From NCBI GenBank assembly GCA_002151545.1, contig CP021237.1, positions 2,666,001-2,730,000 on the forward strand: DNA of 64,000 nucleotides. Direction: 5' to 3'. Under the pieces are notes generated by a model. The model searched no databases, had not been told where the DNA came from, and saw only the letters and a list, made by a program, of their open reading frames with translations. Positions 25,565 through 34,577 of the stretch are shown here, piece after piece (the stretch's first letter is position 1; each line of letters opens with the position of its first letter). The stretch comes from Sphingobacteriaceae bacterium GW460-11-11-14-LB5. GTDB lineage: Bacteria; Bacteroidota; Bacteroidia; Sphingobacteriales; Sphingobacteriaceae. Both the position numbers and the translations under genes were made by a program.

Positions 25565-27133
25565 ATGAAAAAAATCGTAATTCTAACAAGTGCATTATTT
25601 TTAGGTGTAGCCTTTATGGCTTACCTCTATTTTTCAAAATTGGGTACAGATAATGATGCGAAGGACCTGGCGCTGCAATCGGCAACCAATAACGCAGCAT
25701 TGGTATTTTCTTTTCAGAACGACAAAGGTTTTTACGATATTATTGAAGGGCAGCAACTTATCCAGCAGGTTTTGGGAAAGGACAAAATGAGCCTCTTAAA
25801 ACAGCTGAAAACAAGCATTATCGACGACCATCTGCTCAACAAACAACTGAAAGATCAGCAGGTTTATATCAGTGTATTACCTGATTCGGATAAAACCCTG
25901 AATTTCTTATTTACCATACAGATACAGCATGTCGATGACATCAAAAAATTCTATGAGCAGTTAAAACTTGAAAAAACGATCAGTGAAAATGCTAAAGACC
26001 TGTATACCGTGAAGTTAAATGACAGCTTATCGGTTTATTTAGGCGTGCATGGCCAGGTATTAACGGCTTCAACATCGCTTAAACTGATCAATGATGCGAA
26101 TGTACGTTTAACGGAAAATCCTTTTACTGAGTACATTAAGGAGAATAACCGACAGATCAAAAATGTACTGGCCCACGTGTACATCAATTTTAACCAGGCG
26201 CCGTTATTACTCAAAAATATTATTGCAGGCAACATTAACGGAGAAATTGCCCTGTTTAACCAACAAAACAGTTTTGCAGTACTTAATTATAATTTCAGTA
26301 AAGAAAGAATTCTTTTCAGTGGCAATACCGAATTAAAAAATCAGCATAATTACCTTAAACTATTCGAAAACACCGCTGCACAAAATACCTCTTTACAAAA
26401 TATCCTGCCTGATAACACGGCAAACTACGCCCTGTATGCTTATGATGATTACGGCAAATGGCTTAAAAAGTTAACGAACTGGCAAGCGCAAACTAAAGTG
26501 GCAACTAAAGCCAATACAGTTATTAAAAATATCAAAGATGAATACCGGATAGATTTGAATGCGATATTCCCGGCTTATACAAAAAATCAGTTTATTCTTT
26601 TTCAATTAAGTACAACCGAAAAATTAGGGGCTATTGCTTTAAGCAACGGCGAAAAGGTAAAACAGCTTCTGCTTGATGTAAGTGCAGACTATAATGAAGA
26701 TATTAAATTATTTAAATCATCCGATATCCTTTACAGTTACTTTGGTGAACCATTTAAAAAATTCGGCCGTCCTTATTATACCATAGTAGATAATAATTTG
26801 ATTGTGGCCAATAATGCGAGTACGGTTCAATCATTTTTAAATGATTACAAGCACAACAGGCTTTTGATACAAACGCCACAGTATTTAGATGCGGTGAACC
26901 AGATTTCGACCACCTCGAATGTGAGTTATTACATCAACACCAAAAATTCGGCAGATATTTTCAGGAATAATATTCAGCTTCCATTTTACAAACATTTGAG
27001 GGCAGACAGTGGTTTGAAAAGTTTCGATACTTTTTATTACCAAATGAGTGCAGACAAAAACAAGTTTATCACTAACTTACTTTTAAACAAATATTTACAA
27101 GCAGAAATACCAGATTCATTAAGTAACCGTTAA
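25565..27133 (+). CDS. Large exported or membrane-anchored hypothetical protein
   Basis: Not assigned to a function. 522 residues. An N-terminal hydrophobic segment (about 4-25) may anchor it or be a signal peptide (no lipobox). The rest is rich in Asn, Leu, Lys and Tyr, with alternating beta-type stretches and repeats of a 'ISVLPDSDKTLNFLFTIQ' kind. It is possibly related to DUF3352-type proteins, which I cannot confirm. 30 nt upstream of a DUF5723 gene on the same strand, so the two likely act together at the cell envelope. Confidence 0.7.
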   Translation: MKKIVILTSALFLGVAFMAYLYFSKLGTDNDAKDLALQSATNNAALVFSFQNDKGFYDIIEGQQLIQQVLGKDKMSLLKQLKTSIIDDHLLNKQLKDQQVYISVLPDSDKTLNFLFTIQIQHVDDIKKFYEQLKLEKTISENAKDLYTVKLNDSLSVYLGVHGQVLTASTSLKLINDANVRLTENPFTEYIKENNRQIKNVLAHVYINFNQAPLLLKNIIAGNINGEIALFNQQNSFAVLNYNFSKERILFSGNTELKNQHNYLKLFENTAAQNTSLQNILPDNTANYALYAYDDYGKWLKKLTNWQAQTKVATKANTVIKNIKDEYRIDLNAIFPAYTKNQFILFQLSTTEKLGAIALSNGEKVKQLLLDVSADYNEDIKLFKSSDILYSYFGEPFKKFGRPYYTIVDNNLIVANNASTVQSFLNDYKHNRLLIQTPQYLDAVNQISTTSNVSYYINTKNSADIFRNNIQLPFYKHLRADSGLKSFDTFYYQMSADKNKFITNLLLNKYLQAEIPDSLSNR

Positions 27134-27163
27134 TAAGGAAACCATCCCAACATACTATTTTAC

Positions 27164-28573
27164 ATGAAGAAACTTTTACTTGCGTTACTGGCAATAGCTA
27201 GCTTCGGGGTTGCAAATGCTCAACAATATGCGCTTTTCGGTACTAAAACCATGTTCGATGCATTCGAAAATCCATCTCAAAAATCTTTCACCTTAGATTC
27301 ATCACGAAGATTTTCTTCTAATTTCTTCCTACCCTATTTTGGAACAAATGCCATCAATAAAGGGAGCTCTAAGTTTGCCATAAGAAGATTAACACAGGAA
27401 GGTGTTTTTGATACAAAAAGTTTACCGATTGGTACCGGAGAAGTAAATCATTTTTTCGAAAACAGCAATATCTATGTTGCTGCATTCAGGCTTTTTAAAT
27501 CTTACAAATATCAAAAAGAAATGGGCTTTTCGTGGCAGATCAGGTCTGATGCTCATATCGATTACACCAATGAAACATTGGCAATTTTTGATTCGTTCGA
27601 AAGGTTTACGCCCAACCAACAATATACCGGAATATTCGATACCAAGGGTTATGAACAGAGTTATCATCAATTTAGCTTTACCTACCGCGAAAACTGGAAT
27701 AAAAGGCTGGCATTCGGTTTAAAAGCCAGTGTATTGAGCGGAATACTCTATAACAAATTAAATGTTTCTGACTCTTATTTATACATTGATCCTGAAGCGG
27801 ATGCACTGTTAATTGGCTTGAGAGGAACTTATTCCAGCAATTTTTCAGATTTTAATGAAGTAAATAAGAAAAACTTCTTTCCCAACTTTAAAAACCCGGG
27901 TGTATCCTTAAGCTTTGGGACCAATTACACAACTAAAAAAGGCCTGTTCTTAATGGCGAATATTAAAGATTTAGGTTTTATCTGGTGGCGAAGTAATACG
28001 CAACGTACGATGATAGATCAATCGAAAATTATTGAGAACATCGAAAACAACCAATCGAATACCAATCAGGAAATAGAAGATATTTTTCTCCTTTCGGAGC
28101 AGAGCAAAAAGTTTTTAGCCCCTACCAATGCCAAACTTGATGTTTACCTGTCCAAACGATATGGTTTTTACAAACCAGGACTGGCTGTTTCGAAAAACCT
28201 GTTTTACAAAGGTGGAGACATTGCTTTTGTAAATACCTTTATTGCCAACGATTTTTCGGGAAGTATTACACCCTTATACAACTTAAATGGCGTTTTTATG
28301 GTTGGGTTGCAGGCAAAATACCAAACCCCTAATTTTGAATTGTTTATGGGCACCGACAATTTGGTCGCGACCAGTTTTCAAACACTGGGGACCATTAAAA
28401 ATGACGCAACTATTGGCAGTGGTCCAAATGGTGCTTCTTTTTATATGGGTGTAGGCATTAAATTCGGCAGTGTGGTTAACCATCCGCAGTTTGCCGACGT
28501 TATACCGGGTATAAATGATAATGAAGGTGGAAGTTTCTTTAAAAGTTTATTTTCAATCTTCAAAAGAAAATAA
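27164..28573 (+). CDS. DUF5723 family outer-membrane protein
   Basis: 469 residues with a signal peptide (GVANAQ-Q). The frame opens with ALFGTKTMFDAFENPSQKSF and continues in amphipathic beta-strand pattern (LGFIWWRSNTQ, GVSLSFGTNYTTKKGLFLMA), ending MGVGIKFG before a short tail. This fits a beta-barrel of the DUF5723/PorV-like kind, so I infer an outer-membrane location. Function unknown. Co-directional with the preceding gene and convergent, 5 nt apart, with tsaB. Confidence 0.8.
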   Translation: MKKLLLALLAIASFGVANAQQYALFGTKTMFDAFENPSQKSFTLDSSRRFSSNFFLPYFGTNAINKGSSKFAIRRLTQEGVFDTKSLPIGTGEVNHFFENSNIYVAAFRLFKSYKYQKEMGFSWQIRSDAHIDYTNETLAIFDSFERFTPNQQYTGIFDTKGYEQSYHQFSFTYRENWNKRLAFGLKASVLSGILYNKLNVSDSYLYIDPEADALLIGLRGTYSSNFSDFNEVNKKNFFPNFKNPGVSLSFGTNYTTKKGLFLMANIKDLGFIWWRSNTQRTMIDQSKIIENIENNQSNTNQEIEDIFLLSEQSKKFLAPTNAKLDVYLSKRYGFYKPGLAVSKNLFYKGGDIAFVNTFIANDFSGSITPLYNLNGVFMVGLQAKYQTPNFELFMGTDNLVATSFQTLGTIKNDATIGSGPNGASFYMGVGIKFGSVVNHPQFADVIPGINDNEGGSFFKSLFSIFKRK

Positions 28574-28578
28574 GCTAC

Positions 28579-29274
28579 TTAACCCTGTGCCTGTTGCTTT
28601 TTAGATTGCGTAACAACAAAATCTTTCAGGTAAAAAGGTTCGAAATAAGCTACATCTTCAAATTTACTTTTGCAGAAAGCTTCATTCGCTAATCGCGACA
28701 TGTATGTTGCAGAATTGAAATTAGCCCCGTCGAATTTTGCATTTTGATGTGTTAAAACTTCAGCACACTTGGCAGCCCCATCACCTAAAAAAGTAACTGT
28801 TTGTTGTGCTAGATAATCTGTGAAACTGGATTCGTCGATAATTTTCGCTTCGGTGGGTGTGATTATATTTAAGGAGTGATCGAAAATTGAGGTATAAACT
28901 TCCATCCTACGGGCGTCAATCATCGGGCAGATTAAACCAGCATAATCAGGATTTTCTGCCAGGTAACCAGCTGCCATCATTTCTAAGGTTTCGACGGCAA
29001 TTAAAGGCTTATCTAACGCATAACAGAGACCTTTAGCGGTAGAAACACCAATCCTTAAGCCGGTATAAGACCCCGGTCCTTTGCTTACGGCAACGGCATC
29101 TAATTCCTGGTAACTTACTCCTCCGGTTTTAAGCACGTCATCAATGAACAAAGTTAAATTTGCCGCATGCAGGTTCTGTCCCTGCTCCTCTTTAAATGAA
29201 AATGTTTTGCCGCTGACAGATAGTGCTACAGAACAAATTGCGGTAGCTGTTTCTATTTGAAGTATTTTAGCCAT
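28579..29274 (-). CDS. tsaB: tRNA threonylcarbamoyladenosine biosynthesis protein TsaB
   Basis: Partner of TsaD in making the t6A37 modification on ANN-decoding tRNAs. 231 residues, ASKHA fold. N-terminal LQIETATAICSVAL, the interface motif GPGSYTGLRIGVSTAKGLCY, and the residues CPMIDARRMEVYTS are typical. It is not a TsaD: the metal-binding HExxH-like motif is absent. Alone on this strand. Confidence 0.94.
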   Translation of the reverse strand: MAKILQIETATAICSVALSVSGKTFSFKEEQGQNLHAANLTLFIDDVLKTGGVSYQELDAVAVSKGPGSYTGLRIGVSTAKGLCYALDKPLIAVETLEMMAAGYLAENPDYAGLICPMIDARRMEVYTSIFDHSLNIITPTEAKIIDESSFTDYLAQQTVTFLGDGAAKCAEVLTHQNAKFDGANFNSATYMSRLANEAFCKSKFEDVAYFEPFYLKDFVVTQSKKQQAQG

Positions 29275-29644
29275 TGGACAAAGATATTAATAAAATGGAA
29301 GATGGAAGAGGTATTATGGAAGATGGGCTTGAGATTGAGCGTTATCCCGAAGTCTTGAGTCTGAAGTCCATAGGCGATTGACCAGTTTGGAGCTGGGCGT
29401 TTGGCGTTTAGAGTCGATTAACCGCTAGCCCTAATAGACCATCTCAAGATTGTGGACATACACAAATGACTAATGACAAATGAACTAACTCGAAGTTGGA
29501 ATCAATTAATCGATTGATCAGTTTGGAGCTGGGCGTTTGGATTAAATGACGGCCGCATCAACCAATAGTCAAATGACTAATGAATCAATAACTAAAGAGC
29601 GATGCCAACAAATGAACTAATGACCAGTGAACTAATAAACCTCG
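29275..29644. repeat. 370-bp gap of decayed short repeats
   Basis: No gene seen. A 22-bp direct repeat (starts CAGTTTGGAGC, ends TGGGCGTTTGG) occurs at 29383-29404 and 29519-29540. Other copies of AATGACTAATGA and AATGAACTAATGAC follow. The pattern is like the simple repeats at 12170, 15060 and 37530. Function unknown. Confidence 0.7.
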
Positions 29645-29875
29645 CTAAGGAACAGGATCATGACCATGTTTGCCCCATGGATGGCAACGGCCAATACGTT
29701 TCAGTGCCAGCCAGCCACCTTTAAATGGGCCGTGTTTTTTAATGGCTTCAACCCCATACTGTGAGCAGGTTGGTGTAAACCTGCAATTTGCACCGAGCAT
29801 TGGCGAGATGGCATATTGATATACTTTAATTAAGCCTAAAAAAAACCATCCAAAAATTTTATTGATGAATTTCAT
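29645..29875 (-). CDS. yidD: Membrane protein insertion efficiency factor YidD
   Basis: Small amphipathic protein that assists YidC-mediated membrane insertion. 76 residues. The family motifs [20 protein letters not shown] and [13 protein letters not shown] are present, with the conserved cysteines and the [14 protein letters not shown] tail. It overlaps rnpA by 17 nt, as is normal in the rpmH-rnpA-yidD cluster. Confidence 0.95.
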   Translation of the reverse strand: MKFINKIFGWFFLGLIKVYQYAISPMLGANCRFTPTCSQYGVEAIKKHGPFKGGWLALKRIGRCHPWGKHGHDPVP

Positions 29876-30257
29876 TGGGCTGGATTAAATTGTGAAAACG
29901 CTTAAAAGTAGCAATCAGTTTTTTCTCGATAAAGGCAAAATCATATTTTTCTTTACCCACAAATTGAATGGAAATCAAAAGCAATCCCCTGTCAGCAGGT
30001 AAAGGCAGGTATAATTTATCTTGTTTATTGAGGCGATAAGCTTCGCGTATGCGGCGCTTGAGCAGATTACGATCTACTGCCCGTTTATATCTTTTTTTAG
30101 GAACGTTGATCACCACCTGCGCCTGTACATCAGCCGGTTGGTCGACAAAAAGATAAGAAATCCGAAAAGGGTATAATAAAAAAGAAGAACCGTTTTTAAA
30201 CAACAGGTCTAAATGTTTCCTGCTGCATAACCGTTCTTCTTTCCTGAATGTGTACAT
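29859..30257 (-). CDS. rnpA: Ribonuclease P protein component
   Basis: Protein subunit of RNase P, which matures tRNA 5' ends. 132 residues. The signature [13 protein letters not shown] (about residue 80) is intact, and [16 protein letters not shown] precedes it. It is upstream of yidD and downstream of rpmH by 67 nt. No dnaA or oriC box cluster is visible nearby. Confidence 0.95.
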   Translation of the reverse strand: MYTFRKEERLCSRKHLDLLFKNGSSFLLYPFRISYLFVDQPADVQAQVVINVPKKRYKRAVDRNLLKRRIREAYRLNKQDKLYLPLPADRGLLLISIQFVGKEKYDFAFIEKKLIATFKRFHNLIQPNEIHQ

Positions 30258-30324
30258 ATATTTTTGATTGATAACTGCAGATTTTGATCTGCCGATCCCG
30301 AATTAACGGAAAAGCAATCAAAAA

Positions 30325-30483
30325 TTATGCTTTATGCTTGCGTTCGTCAGAAACTGTTAATCTTTTTCTTCCTTTAGCACGACGTGATGCTAATACTCGT
30401 CTGCCGTTAGCTGTTGCCATTCTTTCGCGGAAGCCGTGTTTGTTTCTTCTCTTTCTTTGCGAAGGTTGGTATGTTCTTTTCAT
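30325..30483 (-). CDS. rpmH: 50S ribosomal protein L34
   Basis: 52 residues, [18 protein letters not shown], then [21 protein letters not shown] translated this directly from the minus strand. The typical rpmH-rnpA-yidD order makes the call secure. A strong promoter sits 35 nt upstream. Confidence 0.97.
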   Translation of the reverse strand: MKRTYQPSQRKRRNKHGFRERMATANGRRVLASRRAKGRKRLTVSDERKHKA

Positions 30484-30517
30484 GACTGTATATTATCTAT
30501 TGTAAAATTAAGAGGTG

Positions 30518-30548
30518 CAAATATAAAGCGATTTCTCTACAAATGCAA
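30518..30548 (-). promoter_or_regulatory. Promoter of rpmH
   Basis: TTG (30548-30546), a 20-nt spacer and TATATTTG (30525-30518) on the minus strand, a full match to the Bacteroidota -33/-7 form. Confidence 0.6.
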
Positions 30549-31547
30549 GAGTGATTAATTATTATTTTTTCTATTTAAATGCAAATGTAATAATTCTTTT
30601 GAAAAAGATGCCTTAGAGGCATTTATAAATATTTTATTGTACGGTTTATTGTTTTATCAAACGCGTCTACTACCTATGATTCGTTCTGATGGGACCTATC
30701 GTGTGGAAACATCTTTGTTAGCCTGTATTTTTTTGACATGTTCCAAAGGCGATCTGTCCTGTGTCCTGAAGCTTCGGTATCAGCATCTTTCCTGCTATTA
30801 AGAGCTCCTTATCCTTAAAAAACTATCTTGTGGTCACAAATATCATTATTTTTTCCGCTCTCTGCCGCGGGGGCATGGTACTTTGGAGCGCCAAAGTACC
30901 CAAAGCGCTTTGTCAATCCGGCAAGGTGGCTTCTCACTGCCCCAGGCTTATCAAAAAAACAGCGGCACTTCGTTTTGTGTTCAATATCTTTTAAAAGCTG
31001 GGAATCATGATTATTGAACACAAAACCACTGCGTTTAAGGTTTGGTAGTGCTATTTGTTCTATTCTGCAACTGTTTTTTTGATTTTTCTGCCACTTGGGA
31101 TTGACGAAGTTCTTCGGCAAAGCCTGAACTTTATTAATGTTGGTTAGCAAAATGCATAAAAACCCAAATCAAAATATGGGTCTACGCGATGGGACGGTCT
31201 AATGTTCTCCTTTCACACGATTACCTGTGTTATTTATTTCATCAAACGTTCCTACGGAACGAAAATATGCATATGGCATTTTTTCTACCAATGATTCGTT
31301 CCTATGGAACGAAATAAGCAACCCGTGATCAATATCCCCTGTTTTAGTATAAGGCGCTAGAAAGGCGCAAACCATTAATAGCAGCACAGCAGATGTAAAA
31401 TAAACCTGATTGGAGTGATCCCGATTCTTCATCGGGAATAACGAAAAGCAGGACTAACAATAACTTCAGCACTCAATTGCTTTTCAAATAAAAACTGTTT
31501 ATTTCTGTCGGTGAAACACCGACCGATAGATTCAATCAAAGGGCAAT
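30549..31547. repeat. 1-kb gap of palindromes and repeat fragments
   Basis: No convincing gene. Contains a 10-bp-arm palindrome GGTACTTTGG/CCAAAGTACC (30877-30900), GTTCC/GGAAC hairpins at 31248-31261 and 31295-31313 (the second preceded by TCTACCAATGA, as is a decayed copy at 30666), and GTCGGTG/CACCGAC (31507-31523). Two open frames (30815-31150 and 31199-31432, both -) read through these repeats and look like repeat by-products. The element mix resembles intergenic repeats that I recall in other Bacteroidota. Confidence 0.65.
31507..31523 (-). terminator. Hairpin after the LytTR regulator gene
   Basis: GTCGGTG-aaa-CACCGAC, 25 nt past the stop on the minus strand. It lacks a clear T run, so a terminator function is only possible. 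It may belong to the repeat class of the neighbouring gap. Confidence 0.35.
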
Positions 31548-32282
31548 TTACAAGCCCAGTGCGGCCTTCAGTTTTACATAACCCGTTTTACTCACTGGCA
31601 GCCAGATATCAGACTTTAACAGCACCACATAGCTGTCTTTCTCTTTTAGCTCAATTTTGGTTACCTGGGCCAGATTAATGATGTACGACCTGTGTATGCG
31701 GATAAACTGGCTCACATCGAGCGTTTGTTCGAAATAAGCCATGGTTTTGTTCTTATAGAAAGCACCATCAGTGGTACTTAATTTCACATAATCATCATCG
31801 GCCTCTAAATAGTTAATATCAGCAACCGGAATAATTTTAATTACACCATCTTTTTTAACCACTACCCTGTTATTTTGAGCAGGACTTAAAGCTGCCGCAT
31901 CCAAAACAGCCTCAGTATTTTCGTTTTGGTTTAATTTGTTCGGTAATTTTTTAAGGGCTGCATCGAAGCGCGATTTATCAATAGGTTTAAGCAGATAATC
32001 TACCGCATTAACCTCAAAAGCTTTAATGGCATATTCATCAAAAGCCGTGGTAAAAATTACGGCAGGTTTATCTTCAACCAGCTCGAGCATTTCGAAACCG
32101 CTGATTTTAGGCATCTGTATATCCAGAAAAATTAAATCGGGTTTATGTAAAGTAATGGCTTTTAAACCTTCGAACCCATCACCACATTCGGCCACAATTT
32201 CTATTTCTGCATGATCTGAAAGGTAATATTTTACAATATCTCTTGCTAAAGGCTCATCGTCAATTAGTATTGTTCTGATCAT
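31548..32282 (-). CDS. LytTR-type response regulator
   Basis: Transcriptional regulator, 244 residues. A receiver domain (about 1-120) has phospho-acceptor D54 in LIFLDIQMPK and the conserved Lys in LLKPIDKSRF. A LytTR DNA-binding domain follows (about 145-244, NYLEADDDYVKL, FIRIHRSYIINL). Its first 23 nt overlap the kinase gene end, so they are co-translated. It receives phosphate from the adjacent LytS-like kinase. Confidence 0.95.
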   Translation of the reverse strand: MIRTILIDDEPLARDIVKYYLSDHAEIEIVAECGDGFEGLKAITLHKPDLIFLDIQMPKISGFEMLELVEDKPAVIFTTAFDEYAIKAFEVNAVDYLLKPIDKSRFDAALKKLPNKLNQNENTEAVLDAAALSPAQNNRVVVKKDGVIKIIPVADINYLEADDDYVKLSTTDGAFYKNKTMAYFEQTLDVSQFIRIHRSYIINLAQVTKIELKEKDSYVVLLKSDIWLPVSKTGYVKLKAALGL

Positions 32283-33321
32283 TTTTTTGTGGAATTTTTA
32301 GGGTGGTAATATATAAATTATTTGCCTCAATATCGGTTTGTAACAGGTGGGTATTCGCAAATAACAGATATAACCTGCGTTTAATGGCACTTAAACCAAA
32401 TCCGGTTCCTCCGGCAGCCTTCATTTCCGGATCAAAAGGATTTTGTACACGTAATTGCAAAATATTATATTCAACAGTAACATCTATTTTAATTGTTATA
32501 CCTGCCGAGGTGTTATAAAGTCCGAATTTTATGGCATTTTCTACAATGGGCTGTAACAATGTGCCTGGTAAACAAAGATTTAAGGTATCATCGGCAACAT
32601 TAACCTCGATGTTTAACCTGTGGCTAAACCTTACCTTTTCGATATCGAGGTACAACTGGATGTATTCCATTTCTTCCTCTACCGAAACCCATAATTCATC
32701 ATCGCGTTTTAGGGTACCGCGAAGAAAAGAAGCTAATTTTGTAATCATTACCCCAGCCTCTTTCGGATTAACCATGGTTAGTGCAAATACCGAATTTAAG
32801 CTGTTAAAAAGAAAATGCGGCTGTAATTGGTGCCTTAGCTTATTTAACTCAGCCTCTTTAGCCAAACTTTTAGCTGCTGATAGTCTTTCGTGTGTTTCTG
32901 ACTGTTCTTCTAACCTATACCATAAAATATTAGCTAGGGCACACCAGGCTAAGCACATAAAAGAAATTAAACCCCTGAAGGCAAAAGAAAAATTATAGAA
33001 ATCCTTATACTCTTTATAATCGGAAAAAATATAGAGCACCACATATTTTGATGCATAAATAATAACAAAAGTAAGTACAAGAGTGATGATCAGCACATAC
33101 AATATCCGCTCATTTTTCGGTTGGTAATACCCAAGCATATTACTAATACCAATGCAAGCCAAAGCCAGCAAAAAGTTATTGGTTAAGCTATCGGTTATCG
33201 ATATCCACCAGGAAAAATTAACTACATAATGCAATCCGACACCACACAATACCGTCCACACTATTGCAATGGTAAGCGAGATTTTCTGTATTTGCGGAAC
33301 GGATAAGGGTCTAGTTGTCAA
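32260..33321 (-). CDS. LytS-like sensor histidine kinase
   Basis: Membrane sensor kinase, 353 residues. Several N-terminal transmembrane helices (about 15-145) lack an obvious sensory domain. The dimerisation and phosphorylation site is the LytS-type PHFLFNSLNSV (about residue 178), followed by an ATP-binding HATPase domain (VENAIKFGL, GTGFGLSAIKRR). The best start is a TTG at 33321 that overlaps the DUF4288 stop by 11 nt; no ATG lies close. It pairs with the LytTR regulator downstream. Confidence 0.92.
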   Translation of the reverse strand: MTTRPLSVPQIQKISLTIAIVWTVLCGVGLHYVVNFSWWISITDSLTNNFLLALACIGISNMLGYYQPKNERILYVLIITLVLTFVIIYASKYVVLYIFSDYKEYKDFYNFSFAFRGLISFMCLAWCALANILWYRLEEQSETHERLSAAKSLAKEAELNKLRHQLQPHFLFNSLNSVFALTMVNPKEAGVMITKLASFLRGTLKRDDELWVSVEEEMEYIQLYLDIEKVRFSHRLNIEVNVADDTLNLCLPGTLLQPIVENAIKFGLYNTSAGITIKIDVTVEYNILQLRVQNPFDPEMKAAGGTGFGLSAIKRRLYLLFANTHLLQTDIEANNLYITTLKIPQKNDQNNTN

Positions 33322-33658
33322 AATGGTTTTGATTAGTTAATGATTTATTGCGGTGCTCCAGCTTTTCCAGGTACTGTGTAACCGATTTAGGCTCAACAAT
33401 CCTCGAACTTACTTCTACACCATCAGCAAGTTCTTCCACTGCCGATATTCCGCCTATACCTATAAACTTCCATACTACTTTATCACCGTTACAATTATTA
33501 AAAGGAGGATTAAAATGTACAGCATTCAATTTAGCTTTATCTAAAGCCTGCGCAATCCCATCTGCCTGGATTAAACGCGTTTGTTCATTAAACTGGGGTG
33601 TATGTTTTCCCTCACCACAAATTACCTGATAGATACAATTTACTGCAAACCATTTCAT
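33311..33658 (-). CDS. DUF4288 domain-containing protein
   Basis: Small protein of unknown function, 115 residues. Matches the DUF4288 pattern with the N-terminal KWFAVNCIYQVICGEGKH, EQTRLIQADGIAQALDKA and a final GVEVSSRIVEPKSV. No signal peptide. It sits between the LiaF-like gene (23 nt upstream) and the LytS-like kinase gene (11-nt overlap), so it is part of the signalling operon. Confidence 0.72.
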   Translation of the reverse strand: MKWFAVNCIYQVICGEGKHTPQFNEQTRLIQADGIAQALDKAKLNAVHFNPPFNNCNGDKVVWKFIGIGGISAVEELADGVEVSSRIVEPKSVTQYLEKLEHRNKSLTNQNHFDN

Positions 33659-33681
33659 AGGCGATGTTTTATCATAAATGT

Positions 33682-34446
33682 TTAGAAACTTTTAATTTCG
33701 ATGCCTCCAAATAAGGCCGTCCCATCTAAAATCAATGTTTTTTTCATCTCTGCTACCGGCATTACATGCGATCTTTTATCTTCAACACTACCAAATAATG
33801 CCGTTACGTTCGATTTTATTGCCCAGTTTTGGGGTACAATTAATTTAATGCCTCCAAAAACTGCTGTTACATCAAGCGATGCGGTTTCAGGAAAATCAGC
33901 CTGAGTCATTACAATATCTGCTCCTCCAAACACCGCGGTAATATCGCCACCCTGAAAGTTTTTAGAGTAAACGGTTTGGTTACTGCCCCCGAAAACGGCT
34001 ACCACCTCTATAACATCATTATTATTTGCGGTTTTCTTATCGGTCGTTTCATCAAAATCAAAATCCGTATTGTTCTTATCTTTACGTTTTTTCTTAAACC
34101 CCCAAACATCCTTTGGCCTGAAGATTAGAAAGCCACCCACGATAACCAAACCAATACCTAAAGCATATTTGGATAGATTAAAATCCAGACCAGGTATATT
34201 ATCTAAGGTATTGTATGTACCGATCAAAATCAGGATCAGCCAGGCTATTCCTTTAAAGTTACGACGAACGCCGATAAATACACCAAGTACAATTAAAAAA
34301 TTAGACCAGCTGAATATCCATCGTGGAATGTTTAGTCCCATATTATTCAATAGAAATGCAAATCCGATGATGACTATGATGAAACCGCTCCAAACCCTTC
34401 CTGAGTTTTTGAGCTGGTTGTTATCGTTATTATTAATATTTTCCAT
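33682..34446 (-). CDS. LiaF-like membrane protein
   Basis: 254 residues. Four N-terminal transmembrane helices (about 15-110: FIIVIIGFAFLLNNMGL, FLIVLGVFIGV, LILILIGTYNTL, LGIGLVIVGGFLIF) are followed by a cytosolic or surface beta-helix domain with four AVFGG-type repeats (VVAVFGGS, ITAVFGGA, VTAVFGGI, GTALFGGI). This is the LiaF/DUF5668 layout, and in Firmicutes LiaF restrains a LiaS/LiaR cell-envelope stress system. Here it heads an operon with a LytS-type kinase and LytTR regulator. TACTTTTG (34474-34467) is a good -7 element. Confidence 0.85.
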   Translation of the reverse strand: MENINNNDNNQLKNSGRVWSGFIIVIIGFAFLLNNMGLNIPRWIFSWSNFLIVLGVFIGVRRNFKGIAWLILILIGTYNTLDNIPGLDFNLSKYALGIGLVIVGGFLIFRPKDVWGFKKKRKDKNNTDFDFDETTDKKTANNNDVIEVVAVFGGSNQTVYSKNFQGGDITAVFGGADIVMTQADFPETASLDVTAVFGGIKLIVPQNWAIKSNVTALFGSVEDKRSHVMPVAEMKKTLILDGTALFGGIEIKSF

Positions 34447-34466
34447 TTGTGTTCATATTTAATACC

Positions 34467-34474
34467 CAAAAGTA
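34467..34474 (-). promoter_or_regulatory. -7 element of the LiaF-like operon
   Basis: TACTTTTG on the minus strand matches TAnnTTTG, 20 nt before the ATG. No TTG at -33. Confidence 0.4.
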
Positions 34475-34577
34475 TTGATAAGCACCCGACCATAACAGGC
34501 CTGACTTGCAAAAACTCGGTAAAGGGCGGTAAGTGCCCTTATTTTATCGGTGAAAATTATTTTGTTATTTTGATGGC

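Noticed and set aside
30815..31150. 111-residue minus-strand open frame
   Set aside because: It crosses the GGTACTTTGG/CCAAAGTACC palindrome and other repeat parts, has no recognisable domain and no promoter. I treat it as a by-product of the repeats.
31199..31432. 77-residue minus-strand open frame
   Set aside because: Most of its C-terminal half is the translation of the GTTCC/GGAAC hairpins, so it is unlikely to be a real gene.
34521..34539. AAGGGC/GCCCTT hairpin between the LiaF-like and ChaN-like genes
   Set aside because: It has only six base pairs and lies between divergent genes, so no terminator role is clear.
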